Positions 27,020-36,181 of a stretch of DNA of 64,000 nt are shown here, piece after piece. This DNA comes from JANQGG01 sp964642175. Lineage in GTDB: Bacteria > Bacteroidota > Chlorobiia > Chlorobiales > Chloroherpetonaceae. The position numbers were made by a program, and so were the translations under genes. The notes beneath the pieces were generated by a model, which saw only the letters and a list, made by a program, of their open reading frames with translations, was not told the origin of the DNA and ran no database searches. Position 1 is the first letter of the stretch; each line of letters opens with the position of its first letter. The stretch spans positions 11,180 to 75,179 of the forward strand of contig CAZXOK010000010.1 of assembly GCA_964642175.1 (NCBI GenBank). Direction: 5' to 3'.

Positions 27020-27352
27020 ATGGTTTGTAAGAGCTATTTTTAACAATGCTTGTTTCATGCTCTGCAGAATAGAGATTCGAGGGGCTTTAGATCACCATAT
27101 ATAATTATTGTAATTGATCGTAAAGCTCCTTATTCAAGTCCTTCTCATAAGCCTCAGACTTAGGTGAACATCTGTTAAGTTTATGGTAAGTGTCTTGGAT
27201 TAATGTGTTTTTAAGTTATTTTTTTGCCGCTCAATCGTCCTATTATTCCCTTTTTCCGGGTTCGTTGCCTGAACGTTTAGATAAAACTTAGGTGAAATCA
27301 ATAAGTTCATACAGAAAAACGTAATCAGTGACTAAACTTTAAATAAACGACC
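27020..27352 (+). other. Intergenic region upstream of the sugar nucleotidyltransferase
   Basis: 333 bases without a supported gene. An 11-base direct repeat ACTTAGGTGAA occurs at 27158-27168 and 27286-27296, 128 bases apart. Nothing else stands out. The promoter of the nucleotidyltransferase should be here. Confidence 0.4.
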
Positions 27353-28330
27353 ATGAAAGCCATTATCCCAGTCGCCGGTGTTGGAAGCCGGTTGAGACCA
27401 CATACCCACACATTGCCAAAAGTGTTGCTCAACGTTGCCGGTAAGCCCATTATCGGGCACATTGTTGATAAACTTATTGAAGAAGGCATTCGAGATGCCG
27501 TTGTGATTATCGGCTACCTCGGCGATATGATCCAGGAATACCTAACAGAGAACTACGATATTAATTTCACATTTGTTGAGCAGGAGGAGCGTAAAGGCCT
27601 GGCCCATGCCATCTGGATGTGTAAAGAGCATGTCGATATGCAGGAAGACCTGTTTATAATTTTAGGCGATACAATCTTTGAAGTGGATTTAAAAGACGTG
27701 GTAAATGGCAGCCAATCCTCGCTGGGTGTAAAAACCGTTGAAGATCCACGCCGGTTTGGTGTGGCCGTTCAGGAAAATCATGTGGTAACCCGGTTGGTGG
27801 AAAAACCCGATCAACCGGTCAGTAATCTGGCACTGGTAGGACTGTATTGTATTAAGAATTCCCAGTTGCTTTACGATTGCCTGGATTACGAGATCGAGCA
27901 CGATATTCGTACAAAAGGGGAGTTTCAATTAACCGACGCCCTTCAGATGATGATTGAGCACGGAGAAAAATTTACAACATTTCCTGTAGAGGGATGGTAC
28001 GACTGCGGAAAACCCGAAACCCTTCTGGAAACAAACGAGATATTGCTGAAAACCAAAGCAAATGTACATAAATGTAAAAATTGTGTGATTCACCCACCGG
28101 TTTATATTGCTGAAGACGCGGTTATCGAAAACAGCATTATCGGGCCTTTTGCAACCATTGGCCGAAAAGCAGAGATTAAAGATGCAATTGTTAAGCACTC
28201 AATTGTAGGCCGCCAGGCCAAAGTAAGTGGTTTGCTGTTGCATAACTCTATTGTGGGAACAAACGCTGTGTTAAACGGCAGTTTCAGAACCATTAATATC
28301 GGCGACTCTTCAGAAGTAGACTTCCATTAA
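27353..28330 (+). CDS. Sugar nucleotidyltransferase (RmlA/GlmU-N-like) with left-handed beta-helix tail
   Basis: 325 residues. The pyrophosphorylase motif is 'PVAGVGSRLRPHTHTLPKVL' (residues ~6-25), with 'LGDTIFEVDL' as the metal-binding Asp segment and 'VEKPDQP', 'YDCGKPETLLE' as further family motifs. The last ~70 residues have hexapeptide-like repeats ('AVIENSIIGPFATIGRKAEI'), the beta-helix found in many such enzymes. It activates a sugar 1-phosphate with an NTP; the sugar is not identifiable. No other nucleotide-sugar gene is adjacent. Confidence 0.9.
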   Translation: MKAIIPVAGVGSRLRPHTHTLPKVLLNVAGKPIIGHIVDKLIEEGIRDAVVIIGYLGDMIQEYLTENYDINFTFVEQEERKGLAHAIWMCKEHVDMQEDLFIILGDTIFEVDLKDVVNGSQSSLGVKTVEDPRRFGVAVQENHVVTRLVEKPDQPVSNLALVGLYCIKNSQLLYDCLDYEIEHDIRTKGEFQLTDALQMMIEHGEKFTTFPVEGWYDCGKPETLLETNEILLKTKANVHKCKNCVIHPPVYIAEDAVIENSIIGPFATIGRKAEIKDAIVKHSIVGRQAKVSGLLLHNSIVGTNAVLNGSFRTINIGDSSEVDFH

Positions 28331-28348
28331 CCACCGATTCAACCAGTT

Positions 28349-28411
28349 GGATGTCAAACAACTTTGGAATATTAAACTCAGAATAATATATTCTCTGCGT
28401 GTTTGACATCC
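28349..28411 (+). promoter_or_regulatory. 12-bp perfect inverted repeat in the metK leader region
   Basis: GGATGTCAAACA (28349-28360) pairs exactly with TGTTTGACATCC (28400-28411); the interior pairs further (GAATAT / ATATTC). The right arm also matches a third copy of TGTCAAA at 28431-28437, so two mutually exclusive hairpins are possible. No T-run follows, so it is not a plain terminator. It may be the end of the upstream transcript, an operator, or part of a metK leader RNA. Confidence 0.55.
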
Positions 28412-28422
28412 CCAATATCTTT

Positions 28423-28492
28423 GGACACGGTGTCAAAGGCTTTAAAAGAATTTCCCGGTAATCACCGGGCAAACTACAGCCGTGTCCTGACA
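28423..28492 (+). promoter_or_regulatory. Candidate structured leader (pseudoknot-like) upstream of metK-ahcY
   Basis: Stem GGACAC (28423-28428) / GTGTCC (28482-28487) encloses a hairpin CCCGGT / ACCGGG (28454-28469). TGTCA (28431-28435) can pair with TGACA (28488-28492), which crosses the first stem and makes an H-type pseudoknot. GGCT (28438-28441) / AGCC (28478-28481) can extend it. It is not a SAM riboswitch class I can recognise by sequence. A structured 'SAM-Chlorobi' element is known before metK-ahcY operons in Chlorobi, so a relative is possible. Confidence 0.45.
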
Positions 28493-28509
28493 TAAATATC
28501 ATTGTTAGG

Positions 28510-28543
28510 AAGCCTTGGCCTTCAAAAGCTAAAGGCTTTTTTT
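28510..28543 (+). terminator. Intrinsic terminator between the leader structure and metK
   Basis: Stem AAGCCTT / AAGGCTT with a 15-base loop followed by seven T. It lies 51 bases before the metK start codon, after the structured element, which is where an attenuator would be. It could also just end a small RNA. Confidence 0.7.
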
Positions 28544-28594
28544 ATGGTGTGAATCTTTAAAGAACACATTTTTTAACACAAAAATACATTCGAT

Positions 28595-29797
28595 ATGTCT
28601 AGATTTTTATTTACTTCAGAATCCGTTTCAGAGGGACATCCTGATAAAGTTTCTGATCAAATCTCTGATGCCGTTCTTGATGAATTCTTAAGACAAGATC
28701 CAAATTCTCGTGTAGCCTGTGAAACATTCTGCACAACAGGTTTAGTGGTTGTTGGTGGCGAAGTAACTTCTAAGGGTAGAGTAGAAGCTGAGCCTTTAAT
28801 CAGAAAAGTTATTAATCAAATCGGTTACACCAAATCCGAGTACAAGTTCGATGCCGAGTCTTGTGGTATTTTATCGGCCCTTCATTCTCAATCACCTGAT
28901 ATTAACCGCGGAGTTGATCGAAAAGAAGAAATCCCTGATCCTTTAGACAGAATTGGTGCCGGCGACCAGGGTTTGATGTTTGGTTTTGCCTGTAAAGACA
29001 CACCTGAATTAATGCCAGCCGCCATTCAGTATGCACACAACCTGGTGAAAACCCTGGCTGATGTTCGCAAAGAAGGAACAACTATCAAGTACCTGCGTCC
29101 CGATTCCAAGAGCCAGGTGACCCTGGAATACGATTACCATGAAATTGTTCGTGTTGATACCGTTTTGATTTCAACACAGCACGATCCAGAAGAAAGTGGC
29201 TATTCAGAAGCCCAGTGGCAGGAGCGTATTAAAGAAGAGGTGATTAACTGTGTGATTAAAAAAGTGATCCCGTCTGATCTGGTTGATGACAAAACCAAGT
29301 ACATCGTTAATCCAACCGGACGTTTCGAAGTGGGTGGCCCTCATGGCGATACAGGTTTAACAGGCCGCAAAATCATTGTTGATACTTATGGTGGTGCTGC
29401 ACCTCACGGCGGTGGTGCATTCAGTGGTAAAGATCCATCCAAAGTTGATAGAAGTGCCACCTATGCAGCTCGTTACATTGCGAAAAACGTGGTCGCAGCC
29501 GATCTGGCCGAGCGTTGCACCGTTCAGGTGTCTTATGCCATCGGTATTGCCCGTCCGGTTTCAATTCATGTAGATACCCATGGTACAGCTACAGGCGGAT
29601 TGAAAGACGCTGAAATTCAGGAAAAAGTTGAAAAAATCTTCGACCTGCGCCCGGCTGCCATCATCGAAGGATTTGGCTTGAATAAACCTAATGGGTGGTG
29701 CTTCCAGGATACAGCTGCTTATGGCCACTTTGGTCGTGATATTTTCCCCTGGGAAAAAACAGATAAAGTAAATGAATTGAAAAGCGCCTTTAAGTAA
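28595..29797 (+). CDS. metK: S-adenosylmethionine synthetase
   Basis: 400 residues, full length. It joins methionine and ATP to make SAM. Signature motifs are intact: 'SESVSEGHPDKVSDQISDA' at the N-terminus, 'GAGDQGLMFGFA' (~residue 125), and 'GGAFSGKDPSKVDRSATY' (~residue 270). ahcY follows 48 bases downstream, so SAM synthesis and removal of its by-product are encoded together. A structured leader with a terminator precedes it. Confidence 0.97.
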   Translation: MSRFLFTSESVSEGHPDKVSDQISDAVLDEFLRQDPNSRVACETFCTTGLVVVGGEVTSKGRVEAEPLIRKVINQIGYTKSEYKFDAESCGILSALHSQSPDINRGVDRKEEIPDPLDRIGAGDQGLMFGFACKDTPELMPAAIQYAHNLVKTLADVRKEGTTIKYLRPDSKSQVTLEYDYHEIVRVDTVLISTQHDPEESGYSEAQWQERIKEEVINCVIKKVIPSDLVDDKTKYIVNPTGRFEVGGPHGDTGLTGRKIIVDTYGGAAPHGGGAFSGKDPSKVDRSATYAARYIAKNVVAADLAERCTVQVSYAIGIARPVSIHVDTHGTATGGLKDAEIQEKVEKIFDLRPAAIIEGFGLNKPNGWCFQDTAAYGHFGRDIFPWEKTDKVNELKSAFK

Positions 29798-29845
29798 ATG
29801 TGAACATTAGCTAGAATTTTTACCTAAACAACAAAACGATATTTT

Positions 29846-31153
29846 ATGACGACTCAAGAGAAATTACAGTACAAAGTAAAAGATATTTCACTGGCAGAAT
29901 GGGGACGTAAAGAAATTCGCCTGGCTGAAGCTGAAATGCCCGGCCTTATGCAGATCCGCGAGGAATTCAAAGCCTCACAGCCTTTAAAAGGTGCTCGTAT
30001 TGCCGGTTGTTTGCACATGACCATTCAAACCGCTGTATTGATTGAAACCTTAGTTGAATTAGGTGCCCAGGTAACCTGGTCTTCCTGTAATATTTACTCA
30101 ACCCAGGATCATGCTGCTGCTGCAATTGCTGCTGCAGGTGTTCCGGTATATGCCTGGAAAGGCATGACCGAAGAAGAGTTCTTCTGGTGCATTGAACAAA
30201 CCATTTTCTTTGAAGATGGCCAGCCCTTGAACATGATTCTGGATGATGGTGGCGATCTGACTGAAATGGTCTTTGAGAAGTTCCCGGAACTGGCGCAGAG
30301 TATTAAAGGTATTTCCGAAGAAACCACCACTGGTGTACTTCGTCTTTACGAACGCGAGAAAAAAGGTACGCTTTCCATCCCGGCCATTAATGTGAATGAT
30401 TCGGTTACCAAGTCCAAATTTGATAACAAGTATGGATGCCGCGAATCCTGTGTGGATGCTATCCGCCGTGCAACAGATGTAATGATTGCCGGTAAAGTGG
30501 CTGTTGTTGCAGGTTTTGGTGATGTGGGCAAAGGTTCTGCTGAATCGCTTAGCAATGCCGGCGCACGGGTTATCGTTACAGAAATTGATCCGATTTGCGC
30601 ACTACAGGCAGCCATGGAAGGCTACGAAGTGAAAAAAATGGACGATGCGGTTAAAGAAGCTGATATTGTGGTTACCGCTACAGGAAACCGCGATGTGGTT
30701 ACCGAGCGCCATTTCCGCTCCATGAAAGACAAATGTATTGTTAGCAACATCGGACACTTCGATACAGAAATCGATATGGCCTGGTTAAACAATACCTATG
30801 GCAATACCCGTGATGAGATCAAACCTCAGGTTGATCTTTATAATATTGAAGGTAAAGAGGTGATTGTACTGGCTCAGGGTCGTTTGATGAACCTGGGGTG
30901 TGCCACCGGCCATCCATCTTTTGTGATGTCTAACTCTTTCTCCAACCAAACACTGGCTCAAATTGAGCTCTATAACCATCCTGAAAATTACGAGAAGAAG
31001 GTTTATACCCTTCCGAAACACCTGGATGAAAAAGTGGCTCAATTACACCTTGAAAAAATTGGAGTTGAGATTGATACCTTGAGCGACGTGCAAGCCAAAT
31101 ATATTGGCGTTGATGTAAAAGGTCCGTTCAAGCCAGAGCATTACCGCTATTAA
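29846..31153 (+). CDS. ahcY: Adenosylhomocysteinase (SAH hydrolase)
   Basis: 435 residues. It splits S-adenosylhomocysteine into homocysteine and adenosine using bound NAD. Visible motifs: 'WSSCNIYSTQDHAAAAIAAAG' (substrate-binding region, ~residue 78-98), 'GYGDVGKGS'-type NAD loop here 'GFGDVGKGSAESL', and the C-terminal 'KGPFKPEHYRY'. It completes the activated-methyl cycle with metK and is followed by a strong terminator. Confidence 0.97.
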   Translation: MTTQEKLQYKVKDISLAEWGRKEIRLAEAEMPGLMQIREEFKASQPLKGARIAGCLHMTIQTAVLIETLVELGAQVTWSSCNIYSTQDHAAAAIAAAGVPVYAWKGMTEEEFFWCIEQTIFFEDGQPLNMILDDGGDLTEMVFEKFPELAQSIKGISEETTTGVLRLYEREKKGTLSIPAINVNDSVTKSKFDNKYGCRESCVDAIRRATDVMIAGKVAVVAGFGDVGKGSAESLSNAGARVIVTEIDPICALQAAMEGYEVKKMDDAVKEADIVVTATGNRDVVTERHFRSMKDKCIVSNIGHFDTEIDMAWLNNTYGNTRDEIKPQVDLYNIEGKEVIVLAQGRLMNLGCATGHPSFVMSNSFSNQTLAQIELYNHPENYEKKVYTLPKHLDEKVAQLHLEKIGVEIDTLSDVQAKYIGVDVKGPFKPEHYRY

Positions 31154-31174
31154 GTTTAAGCGGAACGCATTTAT

Positions 31175-31203
31175 AAAAGGCAGCCTTTATGGCTGCCTTT
31201 TTT
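31175..31203 (+). terminator. Terminator of the metK-ahcY operon
   Basis: 10-bp stem AAAGGCAGCC / GGCTGCCTTT, 5-base loop, T-run. The core GGCAGCC/GGCTGCC is the same as in the terminator at 10541-10566. Confidence 0.88.
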
Positions 31204-31263
31204 GTTTAGTGCTTGATAAGAAGTATTAGTTTGTCGGGCAGTAATCTGTTGGATAGGGTCTTT

Positions 31264-31659
31264 TTAATCACATACCTTGCCAGCCTGGTGGCAGGCCAGA
31301 TCGTCTGAGTTGGTGTTTTCAAGCAATTCCTGGGCCAGCTGGCTATCAAACCCGCAATCCAGCTTTTGTCCAACGCGCAGAAGCGGTCGCCTGATCAGGT
31401 AATTGTCTTTGATCATTTCAGCCAGGGTACTTTCTTCATCCCATTCTTTTGGCTTTGCCTCCCCTTTTTTAACACGCGGAGCATACGGGTTGTGCCATTT
31501 CTGAAGCGGCAGGTTCTGGAAAAAAGGCCTTAGTGATTCTTTAGACCACTCTTCTTCGAATATATTTTTAACAGTAACCTGATGGTTCAGGCTTCGGAGC
31601 TTTTCCACCTGCTTCTTATTATTCTTGCACTCGGGTTTTACGTAGATTTCAACTTCCAT
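31264..31659 (-). CDS. ArsC/Spx-family thioredoxin-fold protein
   Basis: 131 residues. 'IYVKPECKNNKKQVEKL' is the N-terminal strand-Cys-helix of ArsC-like proteins, with a single Cys rather than CxxC, and 'LIRRPLLRVGQKLDCGFD' is the family's cis-Pro region. The C-terminus adds a Cys/His-containing tail ('CHQAGKVCD'). It most resembles the 'nitrogenase-associated' ArsC-like group, though no nitrogen-fixation gene is near. Arsenate reduction is not established. Confidence 0.8.
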   Translation of the reverse strand: MEVEIYVKPECKNNKKQVEKLRSLNHQVTVKNIFEEEWSKESLRPFFQNLPLQKWHNPYAPRVKKGEAKPKEWDEESTLAEMIKDNYLIRRPLLRVGQKLDCGFDSQLAQELLENTNSDDLACHQAGKVCD

Positions 31660-32120
31660 AAAAAACTCGCTTTCTTCATTTGTTAGAACTCTCTATGAGA
31701 TATTTCAAAACTGATTTCCCCCGTTCAGCCCATAAACCAGCTGCATGGGTGAATAAATGTCTGCATTTTTCGGCTGTTGTGCAATATGGAGGGCAAAAAT
31801 TTTAATCTACCTTACCAGGTTGGCGTGTCGATTTTGTATAAAATATGATGTCTGAAAACAGGATCCGGTTTTGGGTGTCTGTGGCGGTAAGTGTTCATCA
31901 ATTAAATAAAAAAAGAGCCGGGAGGAATAATCCTGCCTACGGCCCTTTTCCAATTAACTATGACAATGAGAAGCGTAAAGAACACAAAGAACATTTACTA
32001 AATTTTCATCTGAAATATAGCGAATTATGATTTATTCCCAAAATCATATCGGCCCGAAACATCCGAAAATTTTTAGTAGATTTCAGACTGATTTCATCCT
32101 AATCCAAATCGCTAACACTC
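31660..32120. other. Gene-poor region between the ArsC-like gene and dnaE
   Basis: 461 bases. A 61-codon rightward frame (31845-32030) has no recognisable motif and I do not call it. An imperfect hairpin with flanking A and T runs lies at about 31908-31947 and could be a terminator or a small RNA end. The dnaE promoter should be close to 32100. Confidence 0.4.
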
Positions 32121-35100
32121 ATGGTTGAGTTTGTTCATCTTCACACCCACACCCATTACTCGATGCAGGAGAGTACCATTCTGCCAAAGGAGCTTTTTAA
32201 GCGATGCAAAACCCTTGGTATGAATACAATCGCTGTAACCGATTATGCCGGTGTGTTTAATATGCCCCAGTTGTTTAGTTACGCAAGGGAAGAGGATATT
32301 AAATTAATCATTGGTGCCGAGTTGTACCTGGTTGAAGGCGATTTACATGATAAGTCCGAACAGGATACCTTTCATCTGACGGTGTTGGTTAAAGATCAGG
32401 TTGGATATCAGAACCTTTGCCGTATTCTGTCCTCAGCGGCTCGCGATGGGTTTTTCAAACAAAAACCAAGGGTGGATGCGGGTTTGCTGCAAAAATATCA
32501 TGAGGGCCTCATATGTCTCTCTGGTTGTGAGCAAGGCCGGCTGGATCAATTACTCCTGTCTGATCAGGCTGATCTGGCCAAATCCTGGACGCAATCCTTT
32601 CAGACCATTTTCGGAGATGATTTTTACATTGAACTGGCCAATCATTACACCGATTACGATCTCAGGCTGAACGATCAAAAGATCATCCTGGCTAAAGAAT
32701 TGAACATTGAACTGGTGGCCACCAACAATGTGCATTACCTTGAAAAAAAACACTGGCAGTACCAGGATGCCCTTCAGGCCATTAAAAACAAACAGATTCT
32801 ATCGGCGCCCGATCGTGTAAAACTACCCACGCAGGAGTTTTACCTGAAATCTCCCGATGAGATGGCCACCTTGTTTGATAACACTCACAACGAACTTAGC
32901 AACACCCGGGTGATTGCAGATAAATGCCTTTTCCAGTTTCATGATGAAGAACCCAAATTACCCACCTTCGATATCCCGGAAGACTTCGATGATGATAAAG
33001 CTTATTTAAGGCATTTAACCTACGAGGGCGCCGGACGAAAATATGGCGACCTGGAAAACACGGGTGAAGAAGGTCGCGAGATCAAAGAGCGCATTGAGTA
33101 TGAACTGGAGATTATCACCACCATGGGATTCAGCTCGTATTTTTTAATCGTGAGCGATTTGATTGCCGCATCCAGGAAAATGGGCTACTCGGTGGGGCCG
33201 GGACGCGGTTCGGCAGCCGGCAGCATCGTGGCGTACCTGACAGATATCACCCAAATTGATCCCATTAAATACAAGCTTTTGTTTGAGCGCTTTTTGAACC
33301 CGGAGCGTATTTCCATGCCGGATATCGATATTGATTTCACCCCGGTAGGTAAGCAAAAAGTATTGGATTATACCATACTGAAATACGGGGCAGAAAGTGT
33401 GGCTAAGGTGATTGCCATTGGCACATTGGGCGCAAAAGCCGCCATTCGGGATGTTGGTCGCGTTCTGAACCTGCCGCTTCAGACCGTCGACCGGATTGCA
33501 AAACTGGTGCCTTCCAAGCCGGGAACCACACTTGCCAAAGCTTTTGACCAGGTTCAGGAACTGCGGGATATGGAAAAAAGCAACGATCAGAAAATCCGGA
33601 AACTCATTGAAATTGCCCGTGAAGTTGAAGGCCGGGCCCGGAATGTCTCAATGCATGCAGCCGCAGTGGTCATAACCGATGGCCCGATAGAAGACGTGGT
33701 GCCACTCTATGTCTCGAACAAGATTGTGACCGAAGAACGCCGCTATGCCGATGAAGAGCAGCAGGAAACCAGCGCAGCCAAAGAAAAAACACCGGGTGAT
33801 GATAAACAGGTGGTGTCGCAATTTGATAAAGACTGGATTGAAAAAGCCGGCCTGTTAAAAATTGATTATCTGGGCCTGGAAACACTTGCCGTTGTGGATG
33901 AAACCCTGCGGCTCATCAAACGCCGTTATAATGTCGAGATCGACCTTGAAAAAATTCCCATGGACGATAAGGCCACCTTTAAGATCTTCCAGGAAGCTAA
34001 AATGGCCGGTATTTTCCAGTTTGAATCGCAGGGCATGCAAAAGTACATGAAACGGCTTCGTCCGACTGTGATCGGAGATATTATTGCGATGAGTGCTTTG
34101 TACCGGCCGGGTGCGTTAAATGCTCGAATTGATGAGCATCGTAACGCGGTGGATCTGTTTGTTGATCGTAAGAACGGCCGGGAAGCTATCGCCTACATGC
34201 ATCCCTCGTTGGAAGAAGTGCTTTCCGAAACTTACGGTGTTATTGTCTATCAAGAGCAGGTGATGCAGATCTCTCAGGTAATGGGCGGGTTCACCCTTGG
34301 AAAAGCCGATAAACTTCGCAAGGCCATGGGTAAAAAGAAACCTGAAATTATGGCCAGGTTCCGCGATGATTTTATAAACGGTGCCGTTGAGCAATCGATA
34401 GATCAGAAAATTGCCGAACAGGTTTTTGATCTTATGGCTGAATTTGCCGGGTACGGCTTCAACAAAAGTCACTCAGCCTCTTATGGTGTATTGGCCTACT
34501 GGACCGGTTATTTAAAAGCGCATTATACGGCTGAATTCATGACAGCTATTCTGAACAGCGAAGCCGGCGACACCGATCGTATGCGAATGCTGTCAGACGA
34601 GGCCAAAAGCCTGGGCCTGAGATTATTGCCACCCGATATCAATCTCAGCGATGCATTATTTACTGTTGAAGATGAGGAAGATGACCATAAAGCCATTCGT
34701 GTGGGGTTCAGCGCCATCAAGCATGTGGGTGGTGCGGCAAGGGAAATTGTCAGGGCAAGGCTTAGAAAAGGTAATCAGTTCAATGATATTTTTGATTTTT
34801 TCACATCGGTGGATCTCAGGGTTGTCAATAAAAAAGCCCTTGAATGTCTCACTGAGGCCGGGGCTTTTGATGTCCTGAATCCAAATCGTGCCCGGTTGTT
34901 TAATAACCTGAGTAAAATTGTAGATGTTTGCCAAAAAAAGAATAAAAAAGAGATGCTCGGTCAGGAAGGCTTTTTTAACACCGAGTCTTATTTTAATGAA
35001 AAAGTGGCCTCTTTGATTGAAATGGAGGATACAGAGGATTGGGATGAAATTGAAAAACTGAAACGAGAGAAAACATTATCTGGGTTTTACCTCTCCAGGC

Positions 35101-35687
35101 ATCCCCTGGAGGCTTACCGGCGGGATTATGAAGCGTTTGGAACCCTGAAACTATCGGATAAGGATTATGAAAACAAGCGGCTTCAGAAAGTTATCGGAAT
35201 GATAACAGACACAAAGAAACACCTTGATAAAAAAGGGAACACCATGATGTTTGGCGTGATAGAGGATTTTGAAGCCAAAGCTGATTTTACGGTTTTTTCA
35301 AGTGTTTATAAACATTTCCAGGATGTGTTAAAGAAGGATGCCCTGGTGATGCTGATTGCTGAAGCAGAACTCAAGGACGGACAAACCAAGCTTCTGGTTA
35401 ATGAGGTGATCCCAATAGAAGATGTCAGGGAAAGATGTGCCAACCAGGTGGTGTTGCAACTCAATGAACTGGATTCAGATGTTTTAAACAAAATGAAGAA
35501 AGTTAAATCTATCTGCGACAGTCACAAAGGACGGCTTCCTTTAAGAATCGAAATAGACCTGCCAGACTCTGAAATTGGAGCACACTTGAATTTATTTGCC
35601 CGTCAGGTTACCCTTCAGGCCAGTAATGAAGTGCTGGATCAGTTTTCAGAATTGCTTGGCGAGGAAAATGTGAAACTTGCAGTTTAA
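32121..35687 (+). CDS. dnaE: DNA polymerase III alpha subunit
   Basis: 1188 residues: PHP domain (1-~280), polymerase core, helix-hairpin-helix region and an OB fold (~1010-1090). The catalytic aspartates are present in 'PDIDIDF' (Asp401, 403 and 405). The PHP metal site looks degenerate: the usual 'TDHGN' is 'TDYAG', 'ATNDVHY' is 'ATNNVHY', and the His of 'DAHDVLLCI' is replaced in 'WQYQDALQAI'. PHP exonuclease proofreading is therefore unlikely, and a separate epsilon subunit would be needed. Polymerase function should be normal. It stands alone, followed 90 bases later by trxA. Confidence 0.96.
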   Translation: MVEFVHLHTHTHYSMQESTILPKELFKRCKTLGMNTIAVTDYAGVFNMPQLFSYAREEDIKLIIGAELYLVEGDLHDKSEQDTFHLTVLVKDQVGYQNLCRILSSAARDGFFKQKPRVDAGLLQKYHEGLICLSGCEQGRLDQLLLSDQADLAKSWTQSFQTIFGDDFYIELANHYTDYDLRLNDQKIILAKELNIELVATNNVHYLEKKHWQYQDALQAIKNKQILSAPDRVKLPTQEFYLKSPDEMATLFDNTHNELSNTRVIADKCLFQFHDEEPKLPTFDIPEDFDDDKAYLRHLTYEGAGRKYGDLENTGEEGREIKERIEYELEIITTMGFSSYFLIVSDLIAASRKMGYSVGPGRGSAAGSIVAYLTDITQIDPIKYKLLFERFLNPERISMPDIDIDFTPVGKQKVLDYTILKYGAESVAKVIAIGTLGAKAAIRDVGRVLNLPLQTVDRIAKLVPSKPGTTLAKAFDQVQELRDMEKSNDQKIRKLIEIAREVEGRARNVSMHAAAVVITDGPIEDVVPLYVSNKIVTEERRYADEEQQETSAAKEKTPGDDKQVVSQFDKDWIEKAGLLKIDYLGLETLAVVDETLRLIKRRYNVEIDLEKIPMDDKATFKIFQEAKMAGIFQFESQGMQKYMKRLRPTVIGDIIAMSALYRPGALNARIDEHRNAVDLFVDRKNGREAIAYMHPSLEEVLSETYGVIVYQEQVMQISQVMGGFTLGKADKLRKAMGKKKPEIMARFRDDFINGAVEQSIDQKIAEQVFDLMAEFAGYGFNKSHSASYGVLAYWTGYLKAHYTAEFMTAILNSEAGDTDRMRMLSDEAKSLGLRLLPPDINLSDALFTVEDEEDDHKAIRVGFSAIKHVGGAAREIVRARLRKGNQFNDIFDFFTSVDLRVVNKKALECLTEAGAFDVLNPNRARLFNNLSKIVDVCQKKNKKEMLGQEGFFNTESYFNEKVASLIEMEDTEDWDEIEKLKREKTLSGFYLSRHPLEAYRRDYEAFGTLKLSDKDYENKRLQKVIGMITDTKKHLDKKGNTMMFGVIEDFEAKADFTVFSSVYKHFQDVLKKDALVMLIAEAELKDGQTKLLVNEVIPIEDVRERCANQVVLQLNELDSDVLNKMKKVKSICDSHKGRLPLRIEIDLPDSEIGAHLNLFARQVTLQASNEVLDQFSELLGEENVKLAV

Positions 35688-35777
35688 ATCCTGTAAGCAT
35701 ATGGATAGTAAATTATTTTTTTTATCTTTCTGTAATATCCTTAAAAAATAAACTAACACTAATAAACTATTCTAGTT

Positions 35778-36113
35778 ATGTCTCAAGAAGCAAAATATTT
35801 AACAGCCAATGATGGTAATTTTGATGCTGAAGTTTTAAAGTCAGATAAACCGGTTTTGGTTGACTTTTGGGCTGAATGGTGCGGACCATGCAGAATGATT
35901 GCCCCAATGATTGAAGAACTGGCAAATGATTACGATGGGAAAGCTGTTATTGCTAAGCTGAATGTGGATGAAAATCCTAATGTATCGATGAAATATGGTA
36001 TTCGCAGTATTCCTACACTTCTTATCTTTAAAGGCGGCGAAGTGGTCGATCAGGTTGTTGGCGCAGTTCCAAAGAATGTTATTGCTGAAAAGCTCGATGC
36101 CTTAGGCGCATAG
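35778..36113 (+). CDS. trxA: Thioredoxin
   Basis: 111 residues with the active site 'WAEWCGPCRMIAP' and the cis-proline 'IRSIPTLLIFKGG'. It is the disulfide-reducing partner of thioredoxin reductase, whose gene is 68 bases downstream on the same strand. Confidence 0.97.
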   Translation: MSQEAKYLTANDGNFDAEVLKSDKPVLVDFWAEWCGPCRMIAPMIEELANDYDGKAVIAKLNVDENPNVSMKYGIRSIPTLLIFKGGEVVDQVVGAVPKNVIAEKLDALGA

Positions 36114-36181
36114 ATCTATCAACTTTTGTCTTTCAAGTGTTTCACATTTTTCCCTAAACTCGCTATCAGAAAGTATTGAGA

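Noticed and set aside
28402..28431. Sigma70 -35 box TTGACA at 28403 as metK promoter
   Set aside because: No -10-like hexamer 17 bases downstream. A Bacteroidota-type TAnnTTTG does occur at 28416-28423, but its -33 partner is poor; left unresolved.
28331..28594. Standard SAM-I (S-box) riboswitch before metK
   Set aside because: The AGAGaGGTGGAGGGA-like and GAAACC core elements are absent, so it is reported only as an unclassified leader.
31845..32030. 61-codon frame upstream of dnaE
   Set aside because: No family motif and no clear ribosome site.
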